Assembly: GCA_963575645.1 (NCBI GenBank) | Contig: OY754475.1 | Coordinates: 19,320,509 to 19,384,508 of the forward strand | From: Xanthostigma xanthostigma | Taxonomy: Eukaryota > Arthropoda > Insecta > Raphidioptera > Raphidiidae | Length of the DNA: 64,000 bases | Direction: 5' to 3' | Position numbers and translations under genes: made by a program | The notes under the pieces: generated by a model | What the model was told of the DNA's origin: nothing | Databases searched by the model: none | The model's input: the letters and a program-made list of their open reading frames with translations, nothing else | Shown: positions 33,437-45,940 of the stretch, piece by piece | How the letters are laid out: every line of letters starts with the position of its first letter | Numbering within the stretch: the stretch's first letter is position 1

Positions 33437-33958
33437 ATACTTCTAGACAAAACTGCATCCTGCGTCTAACTTAACATCGCGTTTACGTAAACGATGCAAT
33501 GTGGCAAAAGACTCATGGCTTTTAGAGAGTGTTTTGTGTTCGGATCTCCGCCTGCAACAGGCTTAAATCTGAATCAGGATTGACGGCTGACTGTTCCTTG
33601 AACCCACATTTACCATCATATCGACATCTTCACTTGTTTGCGCAAACTATATAATGCATCCTTATATATAAAATAAAGTCCCTCCGCCGCGTCTGTCTAT
33701 CTGTTTGTCTGTCTGTCTGAACGCGATGAACTCAAAAACTACCGAACGGATTTTCATACGGTTTTCACTAATAGAAAGAGCGATAAACGAGAAAGGTGTT
33801 CCTTTGCTAGTTCTGTGAACTGTGTGCAGCGAAAGCCTGTTTTGAATTGTCGTTTTTAACTACGTTTAACCGTCTTCCAATTCGGAGCCACGATACGTAT
33901 CGGTATGAGCATGGAGATCGGAGAAACAATTATTGAATCGTGTTTTAATAAAGTACTA
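33437..33958. repeat. Spacer with RTE-like LINE tail
   Basis: About 33655-33800 (GTCTGTCTGTCTGAACGCGA, then CTACCGAACGGATTTTCATA) resembles the 3' end of RTE-type LINEs. The remainder shows nothing. Confidence 0.45.
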
Positions 33959-35955
33959 GTGTGACATGTGCGGATTATTCGCACTAAATAAGTATAATAA
34001 TTATCACTTTACAAAATTATTTTTTAAATATGTTTGCAGGTATTCAATTCGTTTCTGATTTTGCACACTGCTTATAACGATCTTCTTTTTGTTGTATTAC
34101 AATATGAAGCTCAGATGACAGATCGAAGAAATATTTTACTAAAATTGTCATATAGAGGCGCAAGTAGCAAAAGCGTTGAGCTAAGTCGTCAGATGGCATC
34201 ATGCAGCATTGCTGTGACGTTGTTCAGCATTACTCGCTGTTTCAAAATTAAAGCCGTCAGATGGCAGTATGCAGTATTGTGTCTGTTGTATTACAATATG
34301 AAGGTCCGATGACAGATCGAAGTGTTGACGTTGTTTCAAAATTAAAGCCGTCAGTTGGCAGACGTTGTTCAGCGTTGCTGTATTATTTACAAAAACAAAA
34401 GCAATAATAAATTGTTTAGTTGTCGATGTCAATACAGCAAGCAATTATCTGTAAAATGATATATAATTTATGTGGAGAAATTGTGAGGCTTTTTCTAAAA
34501 AGGGAGGCAAATATCTTAACCTTAGCGTATTAATATATATTATGATATGTGTGGTATCTACCTGAAATCTTCACTTTGATTACTGAATAAGGAACCATCT
34601 CGATATTTATCTGGTATTATTGAGAGAAATCATGTAAAACCTCAACAAGATGGCTGGTACAGGAATTACCGTTTCTCGGTGAGAGGCAACAGGTAAAAGT
34701 CCCAGCCACATCTGCCCCCGCCAGGATTCGAACCCGGTAATTACATACCTACGCCACTGGCCCACGTGCTTACCATCTCACTATTGTGCAGCTATGCTCC
34801 GCCTGCCCTCACGAAAAACATTGGAAGGCGGTTTGAATTCCAACTTTTTTTGGGAATTAGAGCTATCAGGAACCCGAGCTCTTACCAGTCGGTTTGCGTA
34901 TTCCGGATGGCAAATTCTTTAATATACACATAGACACCGATGGCCTCAGCTGTTGATCTCCTTTAATCTACAATCAATCTATATCTACGCTCCGCCTAGA
35001 GGAATATCTCTAGCTCCACCTAACTCTAGAGTAGGGATTCAAGGTCAACCAGGAAAGGATTAAACATCCAGTTTGATAAAGTTATGTTCACCAAATTGAA
35101 AAAGTTTCTTTTTGAAATTGAACAAATCTAAGCTTAGATATCTACGTTTAAATTCTAGTTAATTTGTCAAACGACGTTGGTACAATTGGCATCTTTTACG
35201 ACAGCTTTCTCTGGTTGTACACTGCAAAAAATAAAAGGGTATTTGCATTGTATTTAAAAACAAGCTTTTATTGAAGTGAACTGAAGAGAAACAAATATTA
35301 TCTTATTTGCAAACCTTTTTATATAAAATATCCGCTTTTTCATGCTTGTCTAGCGGTCGTGAAATACTACATCATATATATTAATACGCTAAGGTTAAGA
35401 TGTTTGCCTCCCTTTTTAGAAAAAAACTCACAATTACTCCACATAAATTATATATCATTTTACAGATAATTGCTTGCTCTACTGACATCGACAACGAAAA
35501 AATTTATTATTGCTTTTGTTTTTGTAAATTAATTAATTAACAGCAACGCTGAACAACGTCTGCCATCTGATGGCTTTAATTTTGAAACAACGTCAACACT
35601 TCGATCTGTCATCTGACCTTCATATTGTAAATACTGCATACTGCCATCTGACGGCTTTAATTTTGAAACAGCGAGCAACGCTGAACAACGTCACAGCAAT
35701 GCTGCATGATGCCATCTGACGGCTTAGCTCAACGCTTTTGCTTCTTGCGCCTCTATATGACAATTTTAGTAAAATATTTCTTCGATCAGTCATCTGAGCT
35801 TCATATTGTAATACAACAAACAGAAGAACGTTTTAAGCAGTGTGCAAAATTAGAAACGAATTGAATACCTGCAATCATATTTAAAAAATAATTTTATAAA
35901 GTGATGATTATTATACTTATTTAGTGCGAATAATTCGCACAGGTCACTCTAGTTT
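33959..35955. mobile_element. 2-kb foldback element with roughly 590-bp inverted arms
   Basis: The left arm (about 33959-34550) and right arm (about 35370-35955) are reverse complements over nearly their whole length: GCGAATAATTCGCACAGGTC-type tips, GATGACAGATCGAAGAAATA, TCATATAGAGGCGCAAG, GTCAGATGGCATCATGCAGC, and AAAAAGGGAGGCAAATATCT at the inner ends. Within the arms GCCGTCAGATGGCAG is repeated. The 820-bp centre holds unrelated repeats, including a tRNA-like SINE. No transposase frame. It resembles a Foldback-type DNA element. Confidence 0.78.
34620..35030 (-). mobile_element. tRNA-like SINE remnant and associated repeat
   Basis: The minus strand shows a B-box-like GGGTTCGAATCCTGGCGG (about 34715-34732) downstream of GTGAGATGGTAAGCACG. 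The adjacent part (34860-34990: AACCCGAGCTCTTACCAGTC, GTTGATCTCC.TTAATCTAC) is repeated at about 62475-62590. No intact cloverleaf. Confidence 0.4.
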
Positions 35956-37223
35956 AACACTAATACTGTTAAGTTGCGTAAAGTAAAATAAACGTAGTCG
36001 TACTACCATTTTCACAGAAAATGTTTGTCTTGCCGTGTGAAAATACAATGCATTCTACAATTAGAAATGAACTAGCCCAAAATTGAACCGTCAAAAATTT
36101 CGAAAATGAAGCTAAATTTACTTATTTTAGAGGAGGCACATGCAAAAAATACTGTATAGTAGAGTGCGTGACTCATATTGTGACTATTAAAACTCGCTGG
36201 CACTCGTTTTAAACATATTGTCACATACGAATAAAATATAAGTCTTCAAGCACAAGAAACATAAGCTACTAGTCGTATTTTGCAGTGTAACAATTCATTA
36301 ACAAGCCTGAGGGTAATATTAAATCCTTCACAGAGATACATTTCATAGAGAATGGTCCATTGGCTGAGCCCCTGTCTGCTAAAAATAGTTTCACAGTCAC
36401 TGGCTGGAAAATGGCACATTTAAAGGCAGGCTCCATCGCTTTAATTAGCGTTATTGCATACATACAGGGTGCTCCGTTAAACACAGTTCGCCGAGTCCAG
36501 TGGTGATAGATAATTCATTATTTACACTGAAAAATGTATTGAAGTTTTACCAATAAACTGTTGGCACATTTATAGCAAACTGGTGATTCTGAGCATGTTC
36601 TGAGTAGATTGTACTTACGCATTACAAAATAGATAAATGACACATACGTGACAGATTTCACAAAGTTGGAGTTAAGCCGTTCGCATACGAGGCAAAACGA
36701 AAGCAACTCAACGGTGATACGGTATATCTTCGCTGTCACTTCTTAGGTAAAAGAAGCATGTATATGTTCACAAATCATAATCTAAGATCATTGTCAAATC
36801 AGATTTTTTGACAATGCTCTCTGCAACCCAGCATAAGATTTCTTTGAAGAGTTCTAATCAGACGTTAATCAAAGATTTGAATAAGATTTCTTTGTTTATA
36901 AATATTTTGATACATATTGTTTGTTTCGACAAATAAATACACATTCTAAAAATTAGTTTTGGATCCGTGAATACAGATTTTTTTACCCGTGAATACGGAA
37001 AGTGGTCACAATTTTTTGATCGGCGAATACGGGAACCACAAAAAAAGAGCTTTTACTGTATTAATAAATGCATTAATGCATTTTACCCACAGAACCTGTT
37101 CTGTGATTTTACCTCTATGTTGCCTTTGTCTGCTAAAAGGTTTCCGACCGCTGGTCTAAAGTGTAAACATCACCTAGCGACTTAAATTGCTTTTGTGTTG
37201 CCTCGTGTGCGAACAGCCTTACT
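35956..37223. other. No gene seen
   Basis: Short open frames on both strands lack domains or splice support. 36845-36886 repeats the GAACTC..CAGACGTTAATC hairpin half seen behind gene 1. Confidence 0.5.
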
Positions 37224-37670
37224 TAAGGCCGCTGCACACGAGGCTAGAAACGCTGCTAGATTCCTTGCTAGATTTGCCTACTAGTTTTCTAGCGCTGGTT
37301 TTCTTGATTGCTGTTAAGTGCTCGCTTCACCCAAGACTATTTTTCAATCCTGTTTTGTATATAGATCTGGTGCGCGCGCAGTGACAGTTCGAATATAAAC
37401 ACAGAGCAAAACGTGTCTGTTGTCTGACTCTGAGCAGAATGACACAATGTTGGTTTGTGAGCGTTTGTTCAAGTGCCCTCGTGATAAGATACTGCTTCCT
37501 GATTGGTTCTTGCTCATACCGAGCAGGGAAAATAGCCCCTGTTCTAATTTTAAAACCTATCTTGTGAGCTAGCAGGCCAGCCCGCAGTGACGTCATTTCC
37601 AGCTTCGTACCCAGCCTACCGGCTAGCAGAACTCCAAACAACGTTTCTAGCCTCGTGTGGAGCGGCATTT
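37224..37670. mobile_element. Family D MITE, copy 2
   Basis: Termini TTAAGGCCGCTGCACACGAG and CTCGTGTGGAGCGGCATTT. The interior contains CAGTGACGTCATTTCCAGC. About 447 bp. Confidence 0.8.
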
Positions 37671-37719
37671 ACAGTTTGCTATAACAAACGCAACAGTGTC
37701 AAAACACTGCCAAACACGC

Positions 37720-37785
37720 CTATTGGGTGGTGGAAGTACAGAGTCGAATGGTGGAAGTACAGAGTCGAGTGGTGGAAGACACATG
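37720..37785 (+). repeat. Short tandem repeat, 21-bp unit
   Basis: GTGGAAGTACAGAGTCGA(A/G)TG repeats about 2.5 times. Confidence 0.7.
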
Positions 37786-38070
37786 AGCACAATTTATTTA
37801 TACAGTTTTTTAATTTAAAAATGAAAGTATTTGTTTTGTTGTTTACATAATATAAACTTGACTAAGGGCACCTTCAGCTGCTTTACTGATTTTTTTTTTA
37901 ATTTGCACAAGAATTGCTAAACAATAAAAACAGATGTAGGCGTAACTGGTGGCCAAAAAAAATCAATCCTAGCAGATCATTTCAGGAGATCAAAATCGTT
38001 TCAGTAGTTTTTGAAGCGAAACTTTTTTAGTGACATAACATTAAAGGGGGAATGATTCAAAGGCGGAGAA

Positions 38071-38421
38071 ATACAGTAGAATCTCTTAAAGTCAAACCAC
38101 GATAAGTTGAAAACCTCCAAAACTCGGAAAAATGTTTTGTTCCCTTTCCTTCAAGCCCCAAAACCTTCATTACTCAAAATCTCAACCCTCTATAGGTCGA
38201 AATAATCAATGAGTCCCTGCAAGCCATTTCGGTATATATTTTCTCTCCATAACTCGAATGAATAACTTGAACCTCTGTATCTCAAACATATAGCTACTCA
38301 AAATTAGTAAGAATGAATCTTAACCTCTACAAGTTGAATATTTCCTTACGAAATGCTATAACTCTATAACTCGAAATTTTGGCATCTCTTTTGAAGTTCG
38401 ACTTACAGAGGTTTTACTGTA
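38071..38421. mobile_element. Tigger/pogo-like MITE
   Basis: Left TACAGTAGAATCTCTTAAAG and right AGAGGTTTTACTGTA are inverted ends flanked by TA. The interior repeats AACTCGAA and CTCTATA words, as Tigger-type MITEs do. Confidence 0.65.
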
Positions 38422-40033
38422 TAATAGAATCCTTAATAACGCAAAATTAAAGGAGAAGTGATTCAACGATGGGGAAATATAAGAGAAATCTTTGTAACGC
38501 AAAATGGACAACACGTCAATAAAACGACTTCATAACACTAAAGAAGTTTCACTTCCGTGAGCTTATGTGTTTTTTTCATGCAATCCTATTCAAACGGATA
38601 GACAAACAGACAAAAATGATGTAAAATTTGGTCTAAGGGACCTTTCCCCCGCTAAATCAAAATAAACTGAGATTGGGAAACATGACAAATTTTACAATTA
38701 AGTAATACAAAAAAATTAAAAAAAAAATAGAAGCCGTCGTGAGACGCCTGCTAGATGTGAAACATTAAATTTAAGCTTTAAGTTACTGGTAGCGCCACCA
38801 AAGTGACTATCCTGGTGATTAGTTCCCGTCAACAAAAGCCATGTTATAATCCAACGCATACATACAGCAAGCGTTACGCGCTGTAACCTAGCTGTAACTG
38901 AAAAACGTAACGTTCTCCCATAAAACGTCGTCCCATGAAAGTGTCGCCCCAATTGCACGGTTTTATTCCCAACGAAACGCGCCAGTAGATGTTCCACATC
39001 AAAAAAACAATTGCTAAGCGTATTTCATAAACTGTACATTTCGGATAAAAGAAACGATTTTATTTATATGTGTTGATTGAACTAACTTCTGTATAAAATT
39101 TGCATTGATATGAAAACAGTCTCGCAGTTAGTCTGGAACTTTGAACTAGAAAATCAATGTTTTTTAGACATTTTTGTTTGATCTCCTGGTTTATTTACGT
39201 AGACTCATTATCTTTAGTTTTTATGCATTTAATTTCACATTTTTTATAACGACCAATCATCAAACAGAATTATTCATGTTTCATATTTCAACGCGTCGTT
39301 TGTTTTTTAATGTGAGATAAACATTCTTTTTTTTAAATTAATTGTTATTAATTGCCTCCACATTTCGAAGAATTGTATCTAATTTTAAAAAAACAAATCG
39401 GAAATCCACAATTTCATGCTGGAACTTTTCCAGTTACATAACATTAATGGACGTTCAATTTTTTTCCTTATTCTACCAACGAATATGACTAATGTTCTTA
39501 GTAGATTACAGAGGTTGCCTCGTTCCATCTGACCAATCAACATAAGCGTATAAATGACTAATATTTAGTGCAGTTAATTCCACCAACGTTTCGATCAAAA
39601 TTTGATCTTTTTCAAGGCTCTAAAAAGTCAATTGCACTTTGTCATAGAATTTGTGCAGTTAAAACAAATATTATAGACATATTTTATTAAAATATTATTA
39701 AAATCTTTTTTATACTTCATAAAAGTCACATGTGCGTATTAAATTATTCTAAAAAATAATGATAGATTCGTATTAAAACAGTCATTCCAATGCCATCTCT
39801 TGAGGGAATTATGAACTGAAATCGTTCAATCTCTGATCATAAGCAATATAATTTATTAGTCCCTGTTTGTTAGTCCTTTCAATGTCATTGTTATCGTATT
39901 TCTGTGTACTATTCACTGATCTCTAACAGTATGGATAAGAGCGCACATCATGTGAATCCAACTTGTTATAAGTGCGGCTTGTTTAAGGCTTGAAATCGGC
40001 TATCGATAAGCAAATCAACGTAGAAAGTTACAG
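38422..40033. other. No gene; retroelement-like scraps
   Basis: About 39560-39620 (CCAACGTTTCGATCAAAATT, GATCTTTTTCAAGGCTC) resembles a Penelope-type terminal repeat. 38430-38540 repeats ACGCAAAA words. No coding gene is seen. Confidence 0.45.
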
Positions 40034-41154
40034 TTTTTAACCGACGAAAAATAAAAACGGAGGAGGTTCTCAATTCGACGCGTATATTTTTTTCTTTTTT
40101 TTTTTTTGTTTTTTTTGTTTTTTTTTTATTTATTTAATATCTTTTTAATTAGTCGGGCACAACGGGTTTTTTATTGTTGTCAATAATTTATTAAGGTTTT
40201 AACTTTAATTTAAATAGTTTTTTTTTAATTTCCCCCGACTAGTTTTGGAGAAATCAATGAAAACATATCATCCATCTACCGAAATATAAAAAAAATCAAG
40301 CCTTTTATTTAAAGTTGTCTTGGTGCTCGTACTACCTTAAAACTGTCCAAAACATTGATCTAAATTAGATATTCCGATAACTTTTTTAGGAAGATTATTG
40401 TTATACAATGCGATGCAGACCGCACCGTGCAGTATGGCCCGCCATACGCCATAATGTGTTTCTGTCATGATTGACCGCCCTAGGCCCGGGCCTACTGGGC
40501 CTTAGGGCAAATCCGCCACTGGAAGACAGACTTTAATATATAGGAACTAACCGCCTGTACGCAATCAAGATAATTAGAGATCGGTGGTCTCTATATATAT
40601 TAAACGTAGTTTTGTGTATATGTGTGTGATTGCTTTTCGAGTCTGTCGCTATAAGACAACACCAATATGACATTATCCAATCGACACCAAAGTGAGATAC
40701 AAAACTGGAACTGAACCTACATCAACACAGTTCACGCCTGCGCGTACGGCAGACAAACAAAAACGAGTGCTACAAGGTGAAACTGTGGGACCCGTTTTAT
40801 TGATCCGTACAGCGAACATGCAGCAGTGTTCCAAATTGCTGTCAAATATATTCCGATAATGTAGTCAAGCATCCTCGGTTTAAAAATACCTCCTGCTAAA
40901 ATATGCCCTCCTAATACCGTTTATCTGTGAGTAATGAAAGCATCGTTGACTTCTTTATAGACATGATCTCCTGATACTATTTATGTTCAGAAATGACTGT
41001 AAACTGCATAGCATTTGTTTTTGAAGTTAATATTCTATTTTTACAGTATGACACTATCTAGTTCTGTGTTTTATTTTATGTTCGGATATTTCTATTAAAA
41101 ATGCTTTCCTAATACCGTTACTTCTAGATAATATAAAGTTATATTGGTAATCTA

Positions 41155-41763
41155 TACTAATATATAAAGCTGAAGAGTTTGTTTGTTTGTTTGTTTGTTT
41201 GTTTGAACGCGCTAATCTCAAGAACTACTGGTTCAAATTGAAAAAAAAAATTTGTTAGATAGCCCATTTATCGAGGAAGGCTATAGGCTATATAAAATCA
41301 GGCTACGATCATTAGGAGCGGAGCATTAATGAAAATTTTGCAAAATGTATCTCAAAAATAAGCTTCTATTCAGGTGAAATGCACTAACTAAATATACTCA
41401 TATTAGCGTTATCAGAATACAACGCCGGCTAACTCAATCGGTAGAGCACACGACTGTCAATACCAGGGTCGTGGGTTCGAGCCCTACGTTGGGCGAATAT
41501 ATATTTTTTTTTTTTATTTTCTACATTGCTTTCTTCTAAGGCTTACATTTAAATTTATTTTAATTTTATTTAATTAATTGATAAAAAAATATTAGTTAAA
41601 AAAAGTATAAATACTGCTTTTTATCGACAAAAAATTTTGAACGGTAACTCCGATCATCATGAAATTTGGACACAACGGTAAACTAAGATGAATGTGAGTA
41701 CTCATGTTCCTCCCTTCCCCAATCGTTCTTTTACACCCGGGTGAAACCGGACGGGACCGCTAG
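41155..41763 (-). mobile_element. RTE-like tail with tRNA-Lys-like module (41423-41495)
   Basis: The minus strand runs from TACTAGCGGTCCCGTCCGG to TTAGTATAG, the same family as 2067-2620. On the plus strand at 41423-41495 is a tRNA-like sequence: A-box TAACTCAATCGGTAG, B-box GGTTCGAGCCC, resembling eukaryotic tRNA-Lys(CTT) from memory. Its anticodon stem (CACGA/TACCA) does not pair, so it is a SINE promoter, not a functional tRNA. Confidence 0.7.
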
Positions 41764-42009
41764 TAATATATATTACCTATGAGTATAATTTTTTCTCCTG
41801 ATAGCTTTCGTGCTTACATAATTATTACAAAGAAATAATTCTACTCATAATAATTTACAGTACAACCATGTTCTATTATCAGAGAAACAGAATATAGCTG
41901 AATCAACAACTACTTTAATAAACCATCTTCTGTGCTTATGTTCGCCTGTTACTATTTTTCTCCATAAAATAATATGCAGACTAGTTTAAAAATACACTTC
42001 TGTGTACAA

Positions 42010-42483
42010 AACTTTTTAACAAAAAAATTAAACCGCCGAAAAACTGAAAAGCAAAAAATAATAAATCTTTTTATTTAACTAAGTTCTATCTGAGTAGTTG
42101 AACGTATGTGAAAGTCTAGTATATCTAAGTAATTTTGAGTCGGCGTCAACAATCCTTCGCCGGAAATCTCTGAGCGTTCACGAAGTTAATATGAGCGACA
42201 GAGCAACCCTAACGGGCACACGTCTTTGCGAGTGGTCGTGTGGAGAGCGCATGTTTAATGTTAATGTTTATCGCTGGAGATTTCACGTATCATTGTTAAT
42301 TTGATTTGGTTATTTCTTTTAGTGATCTTTGTTCATTGATGGTTTGACGCCGATTCAAAATTACTTAGATATACTAGACTTTCACATACGTTCAACTACT
42401 CAGATAGAACTTAGTTAAATAAAAAGATTTATTATTTTTTGCTTTTCAGTTTTTCGGCGGTTTAATTTTTTTGTTAAAAAGTT
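42010..42483. mobile_element. Foldback MITE with about 138-bp arms
   Basis: The arms at 42010-42147 and 42343-42483 are nearly perfect inverted copies (ACCGCCGAAAAACTGAAAAG, AAGTTCTATCTGAGTAGTTG, GAACGTATGTGAAAGTCTAG). The loop of about 195 bp includes a short frame without domains. Confidence 0.8.
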
Positions 42484-42544
42484 TTTATTTAATAATTTTT
42501 TGTGGCTATATAATTTATAATTGTAATATACACAACTCAGCATG

Positions 42545-42860
42545 AAAATCTGTGAGTGAACAATAAATCACCCCTATTTTCCCACCCTTAGGGTAGGAAT
42601 TTTTTTTCCAAATTTATATGAGACGAACCTCGAGGTATACCCTATCCAATAAAAAAATAATTATCAAAATTGGACCACTCTGTAAAAAGTTATGTGTGGT
42701 CATACATTACAATCAGTGAGTGAACAATCAATCATCCCCTGTTTTCCTACCCTTAGGGTTGGAATTTTTCTACGAAATTTATATGGGACCAACTTCGGGG
42801 TATACCCTTTCAAACAAAAAAATAATTATCAAAATCGGACTACTCTGTAAAAAGTTATGC
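42545..42860 (+). repeat. Two tandem units of about 165 bp
   Basis: Each unit has GTGAGTGAACAAT(A/C)AATCA, CCCTTAGGGT, a GGTATACCC word and ACT.CTGTAAAAAGTTATG. They lie within the element ending at 42960. Confidence 0.7.
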
Positions 42861-43208
42861 GTGGTCATACATAAATAAAAAAAAAAAAAAAAAATAAAAA
42901 AAAAAAATATACGCGTCGAATTGAGAACCTCCTCCGTTTTTGTTTTTCGTCGGTTAAAAATGTTCTCCTGATACCTTGTTACTTACAATTTTACACGTAA
43001 TGGTAGTTTTCAAGTTTAGCATGCGATTCTTCTAATTATCAGGGAAACAGGCACATGCTATTGCTAAATCAATAAATCACTCTCAATATTAGCTCGTACA
43101 TATTCAGGACGGTATAGTTGAAGTTCTAAAATCAAAATGATTTACAGTTTACTGAACTGGAACGTTTTTAATCGCGATGAGAGTAATTTCGTTCAACAGC
43201 GTAACAAA

Positions 43209-43868
43209 AAAATTGGTTGTCTGTAAAGTCGGTTTACGGACGATAGTTTTACGTGATAACGTTTTCCGTAATACATAACCTAAACCTCCCAAAATTTGGT
43301 TTCAATCCGCTTATCCTTGGTGTCGGAATGATAAGAAATGTCAAAAGTGACGTTTGCAACTGTCAAAGTATTATGTTCTAATAATAATTAGTTATTCCAA
43401 TACTTAACTTAGAAGGCGTTGCATTTCACAAAATACCAATGTCAAAAAATTGAATTAAACATTAGAAATGCAGCCGTTTTCATGTTAAGACAAGACATAC
43501 GTTATTTTCTAATTTCCATGTACGGCAAACAAAGACGACCGACCGCGTCGCGCCATGCATTAGACAACATTGCATTTATACAGCTATTTTTCTATATAAA
43601 TTTGTATAAAAAAACTGTTTAGGCAAATTCTGTTATACGAAATCTATGTAAAATGTTCTCCTCTTTCGTTTAAGACTGGTTTCAAACCGATCTGATTTAA
43701 ATTGAGCGAGAAATTAGCAAAAAGCACGCACAGGGTCAGGCGGAACGTTACGCGTTAGGAACGTTACGACCGTTAGGAACGTTACACTTTTTCGTGCATG
43801 CAGCCGGTGTTTTATCAATTTATAAGATTGGTGATTCATCAATTTATAAGACGTTATCACGTCAAAAA
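43209..43868. mobile_element. TIR MITE family B, full-length long copy
   Basis: Begins AAATTGGTTGTCTGTAAAGT and ends AGACGTTATCACGTCAAAA. The interior is almost identical to 19909-20511 but with a short duplication near 43760 (GTTAGGAACGTTAC). Near-identity of two copies 23 kb apart implies recent movement or conversion. Confidence 0.8.
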
Positions 43869-44307
43869 CGGCACTGTCAGGAGTGGGGGAAATGAGATGC
43901 TATTCGACTAGTAGTAGGTACGAATGTTGCGCTATAAAGAGGGTATTAATGGTATGGATTTTAAGATAAACCAATCAAATTGTAAATATTTCTACGCTAT
44001 AGGGAGTTGTTCGTTAATAACGAAGAACGTTATAAATAGGTTCCACTGTATATGTAAGGGCTGTAAGTGCTAAAGAAGAGGTTAAGAAACGCTGTCCTAG
44101 GTTTAACAATAGCGCCTGTGACCCTATGTACATAATATGTTTCCCTGATATTTATCTCTATAATAATATGCAAATAATAAACAGCTGACAAGACCGCCGT
44201 AATAAGTACTTACGTATACAACATGTTCTCCTAATACTATTTATTCTGTAATTGCTTCGTAGAAATGTTCTCTGGATCATAGTTTTCAATACAACATTCG
44301 TGTTGTA
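43869..44307. other. No gene seen
   Basis: Spacer without supported features. Confidence 0.5.
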
Positions 44308-44450
44308 TATGTCGCCGGGATATTGTCAAACCCGTGATATTGTAATTTCACTATGAAATTACAATATCACGATTGACAAAGAGTCGTGATATTATAATTT
44401 CACTAAGTGAAATTATAATATCACGGGTTTGACAATATCCCGGCGACATA
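44308..44450. mobile_element. 143-bp double-hairpin element
   Basis: Outer inverted ends TATGTCGCCGGGATATTGTC and complement enclose two separate perfect hairpins, each GTGATATT(G/A)TAATTTCA around a 2-4-base turn (about 44334-44371 and 44381-44425). The whole sequence is three nested or side-by-side palindromes with almost no unpaired sequence. Confidence 0.8.
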
Positions 44451-44895
44451 ATACTTACATACTGCAAATGCAAAATTTGAAGAGTTACTAATTTACAATG
44501 TATATTTAGCTTAATCCCCCCCCCTCTAGAAAAAATAAATATCTACGCCCTTGGGCCCCAGAAAGATAAAAAAAAATCGCATTATATATTAAAAAGAAAA
44601 AACAGTATGTCTTTCAACAACTTTTTGGGAACCTGTCCGAAAACTATCCCACGTCTCCCCTATTTAATGCTGTCTTTAAAGCCCTATCCCTACTTCTCTG
44701 AGAACTGTAACAGTTTTGCGCAGTACCTAGGTCAAAAACCGATTCAAACAGTATTATTTTCCAAAAAGTTGTTGAAAGGCATACAGGTTTTTAAAATATA
44801 ATGCGAACTTTTTTTCCGTGGTACGCGTCTCTGTTGCCCCTGCCTATAGTTACAGTGTATTGAGGTCAGGTTATATAGTATATTTGAAACATTTG
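44451..44895. other. No gene seen
   Basis: A 64-codon frame at 44607 has no domain. Spacer. Confidence 0.45.
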
Positions 44896-45350
44896 TAAAG
44901 GCCGCTGCATACGAGGCTAGAAACGCTGGTATAGATTCCTTTCTAGATTTGCCTACTAGTTTTCTAGCGCTGGTTTTCTTGATTGCTGTTAAATGCTCGC
45001 TTCACACGAGACTATTTTTCAATCTTGTTTTGTATATAGATCTGGTGTGCGCGCAGTGTAGTTCGAATATAAACACAGATCAAAAAATGTCTGTTGTCTG
45101 ACTCTGAACAGAATGACGCCATGTTGGTTTGTGGGCGTTTGTTCACGTGCCCACGTGACAAGATACTGATCGGTTCTTGCTCATACCTAGCAGCAGATCT
45201 AGCAGGGTAAATAGCCCCTGTTCTAATTTTAAAACCTATCTTGTGAGCTAGCAAGGCAGCCCGCAGTGACGTCATTTCCAGCTTCGTACCCAGCCTACCA
45301 GCTAGCAGAACTCCAAGCAGCGTTTCTAGCCTCGTGTGCAGCGGTCTTAA
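44896..45350. mobile_element. Family D MITE, copy 3
   Basis: Termini GTAAAGGCCGCTGCATACGA and CTCGTGTGCAGCGGTCTTAA. The interior is close to copy 2 (GAAACGCTGGTATAGATTCC, CAGTGACGTCATTTCCAGC). Confidence 0.8.
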
Positions 45351-45599
45351 GTTACCTGATAGTTCTACCTGATTTTTTTTGAAATTCCAAATCGGCACGA
45401 ATCGATTATTATCACTTTCGTTGTTTCTATTTGTATGTGTTCTGTTTGAGAAATAAGCCAGCTTGTTATCTGAAAATTAGACGTATTGAAAGCCTTCAGT
45501 ATCTAGATACAATCATACATTTAATTATCTTATGTACCTGCTCAACGTTGGTAGGAGTCAGGACCGGCTTAATATCGACAAAAATATTTCGATTATGTG

Positions 45600-45780
45600 T
45601 CCGTAATCTTCAAACAAGCCCGGCTTGGTCAGTCGGTAGAGCATTGACTGTTAATATCGGAGTCGTGGGGTCGAGCCCCACGTTGTGCGAATATATTTTT
45701 ATTTTTTTTTTTTATTTTCTACATTGCTTTCTTCTAAGGCTTACATTTAAATTTATTTTAATTTTATGTACGACTAATTA
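45600..45780 (+). mobile_element. tRNA-derived SINE module
   Basis: About 45619-45693 reads GCCCGGCTTGGTCAGTCGGT, GAGCATTGACTG, GTCGAGCCCCACGTTG, close to tRNA-Lys-type sequence. It is followed by the same TTTATTTTCTACATTGCTTT, CTTCTAAGGCTTACATTT tail as the other copies. The anticodon arm does not pair, so it is not scored as a tRNA gene. Confidence 0.65.
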
Positions 45781-45940
45781 AAATTAAATAAATCTAATTA
45801 ACAGCTCATTTGAAAACTGTTATAACTATAGGTACCTATATAAAAATAATTATCCTACAGTGTTTTCAATTCAATATTTATTATATTTTATTAATTACAG
45901 TAATTATTGATTATTTTCCATTTAAAGCACGTGATATTTA

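Larger units (their letters stand above)
40034..42960. mobile_element. 2.9-kb element bounded by 60-bp inverted repeats, with nested insertions
   Basis: 40034-40093 (TTTTTAACCGACGAAAAATA, AACGGAGGAGGTTCTCAATT, CGACGCGTATA) matches the reverse complement of 42901-42960 with one mismatch. The interior holds half of the 5543-5936 foldback (40190-40335), a hAT-like GGGCCTACTGGGCCTTAGGG scrap, a LINE/tRNA composite (41155-41763), a foldback (42010-42483) and a tandem pair (42545-42860). No transposase is seen. The termini resemble a repeat I recall from moths and butterflies. The pair could also be two separate inverted insertions. Confidence 0.6.

Noticed and set aside
34034-34444. 92- and 81-codon frames
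   Set aside because: They lie in one arm of the 2-kb foldback and reflect its internal repeats.
41423-41495. Possible functional tRNA-Lys gene
   Set aside because: The anticodon stem does not pair and the copy sits inside a repeat with poly-T-rich tail. Scored as a SINE module. The same holds for 2277-2353 and 45619-45693.
40034-42960. A complete autonomous transposon
   Set aside because: Despite the 60-bp TIRs, no transposase frame exists and the interior is a set of nested repeats.
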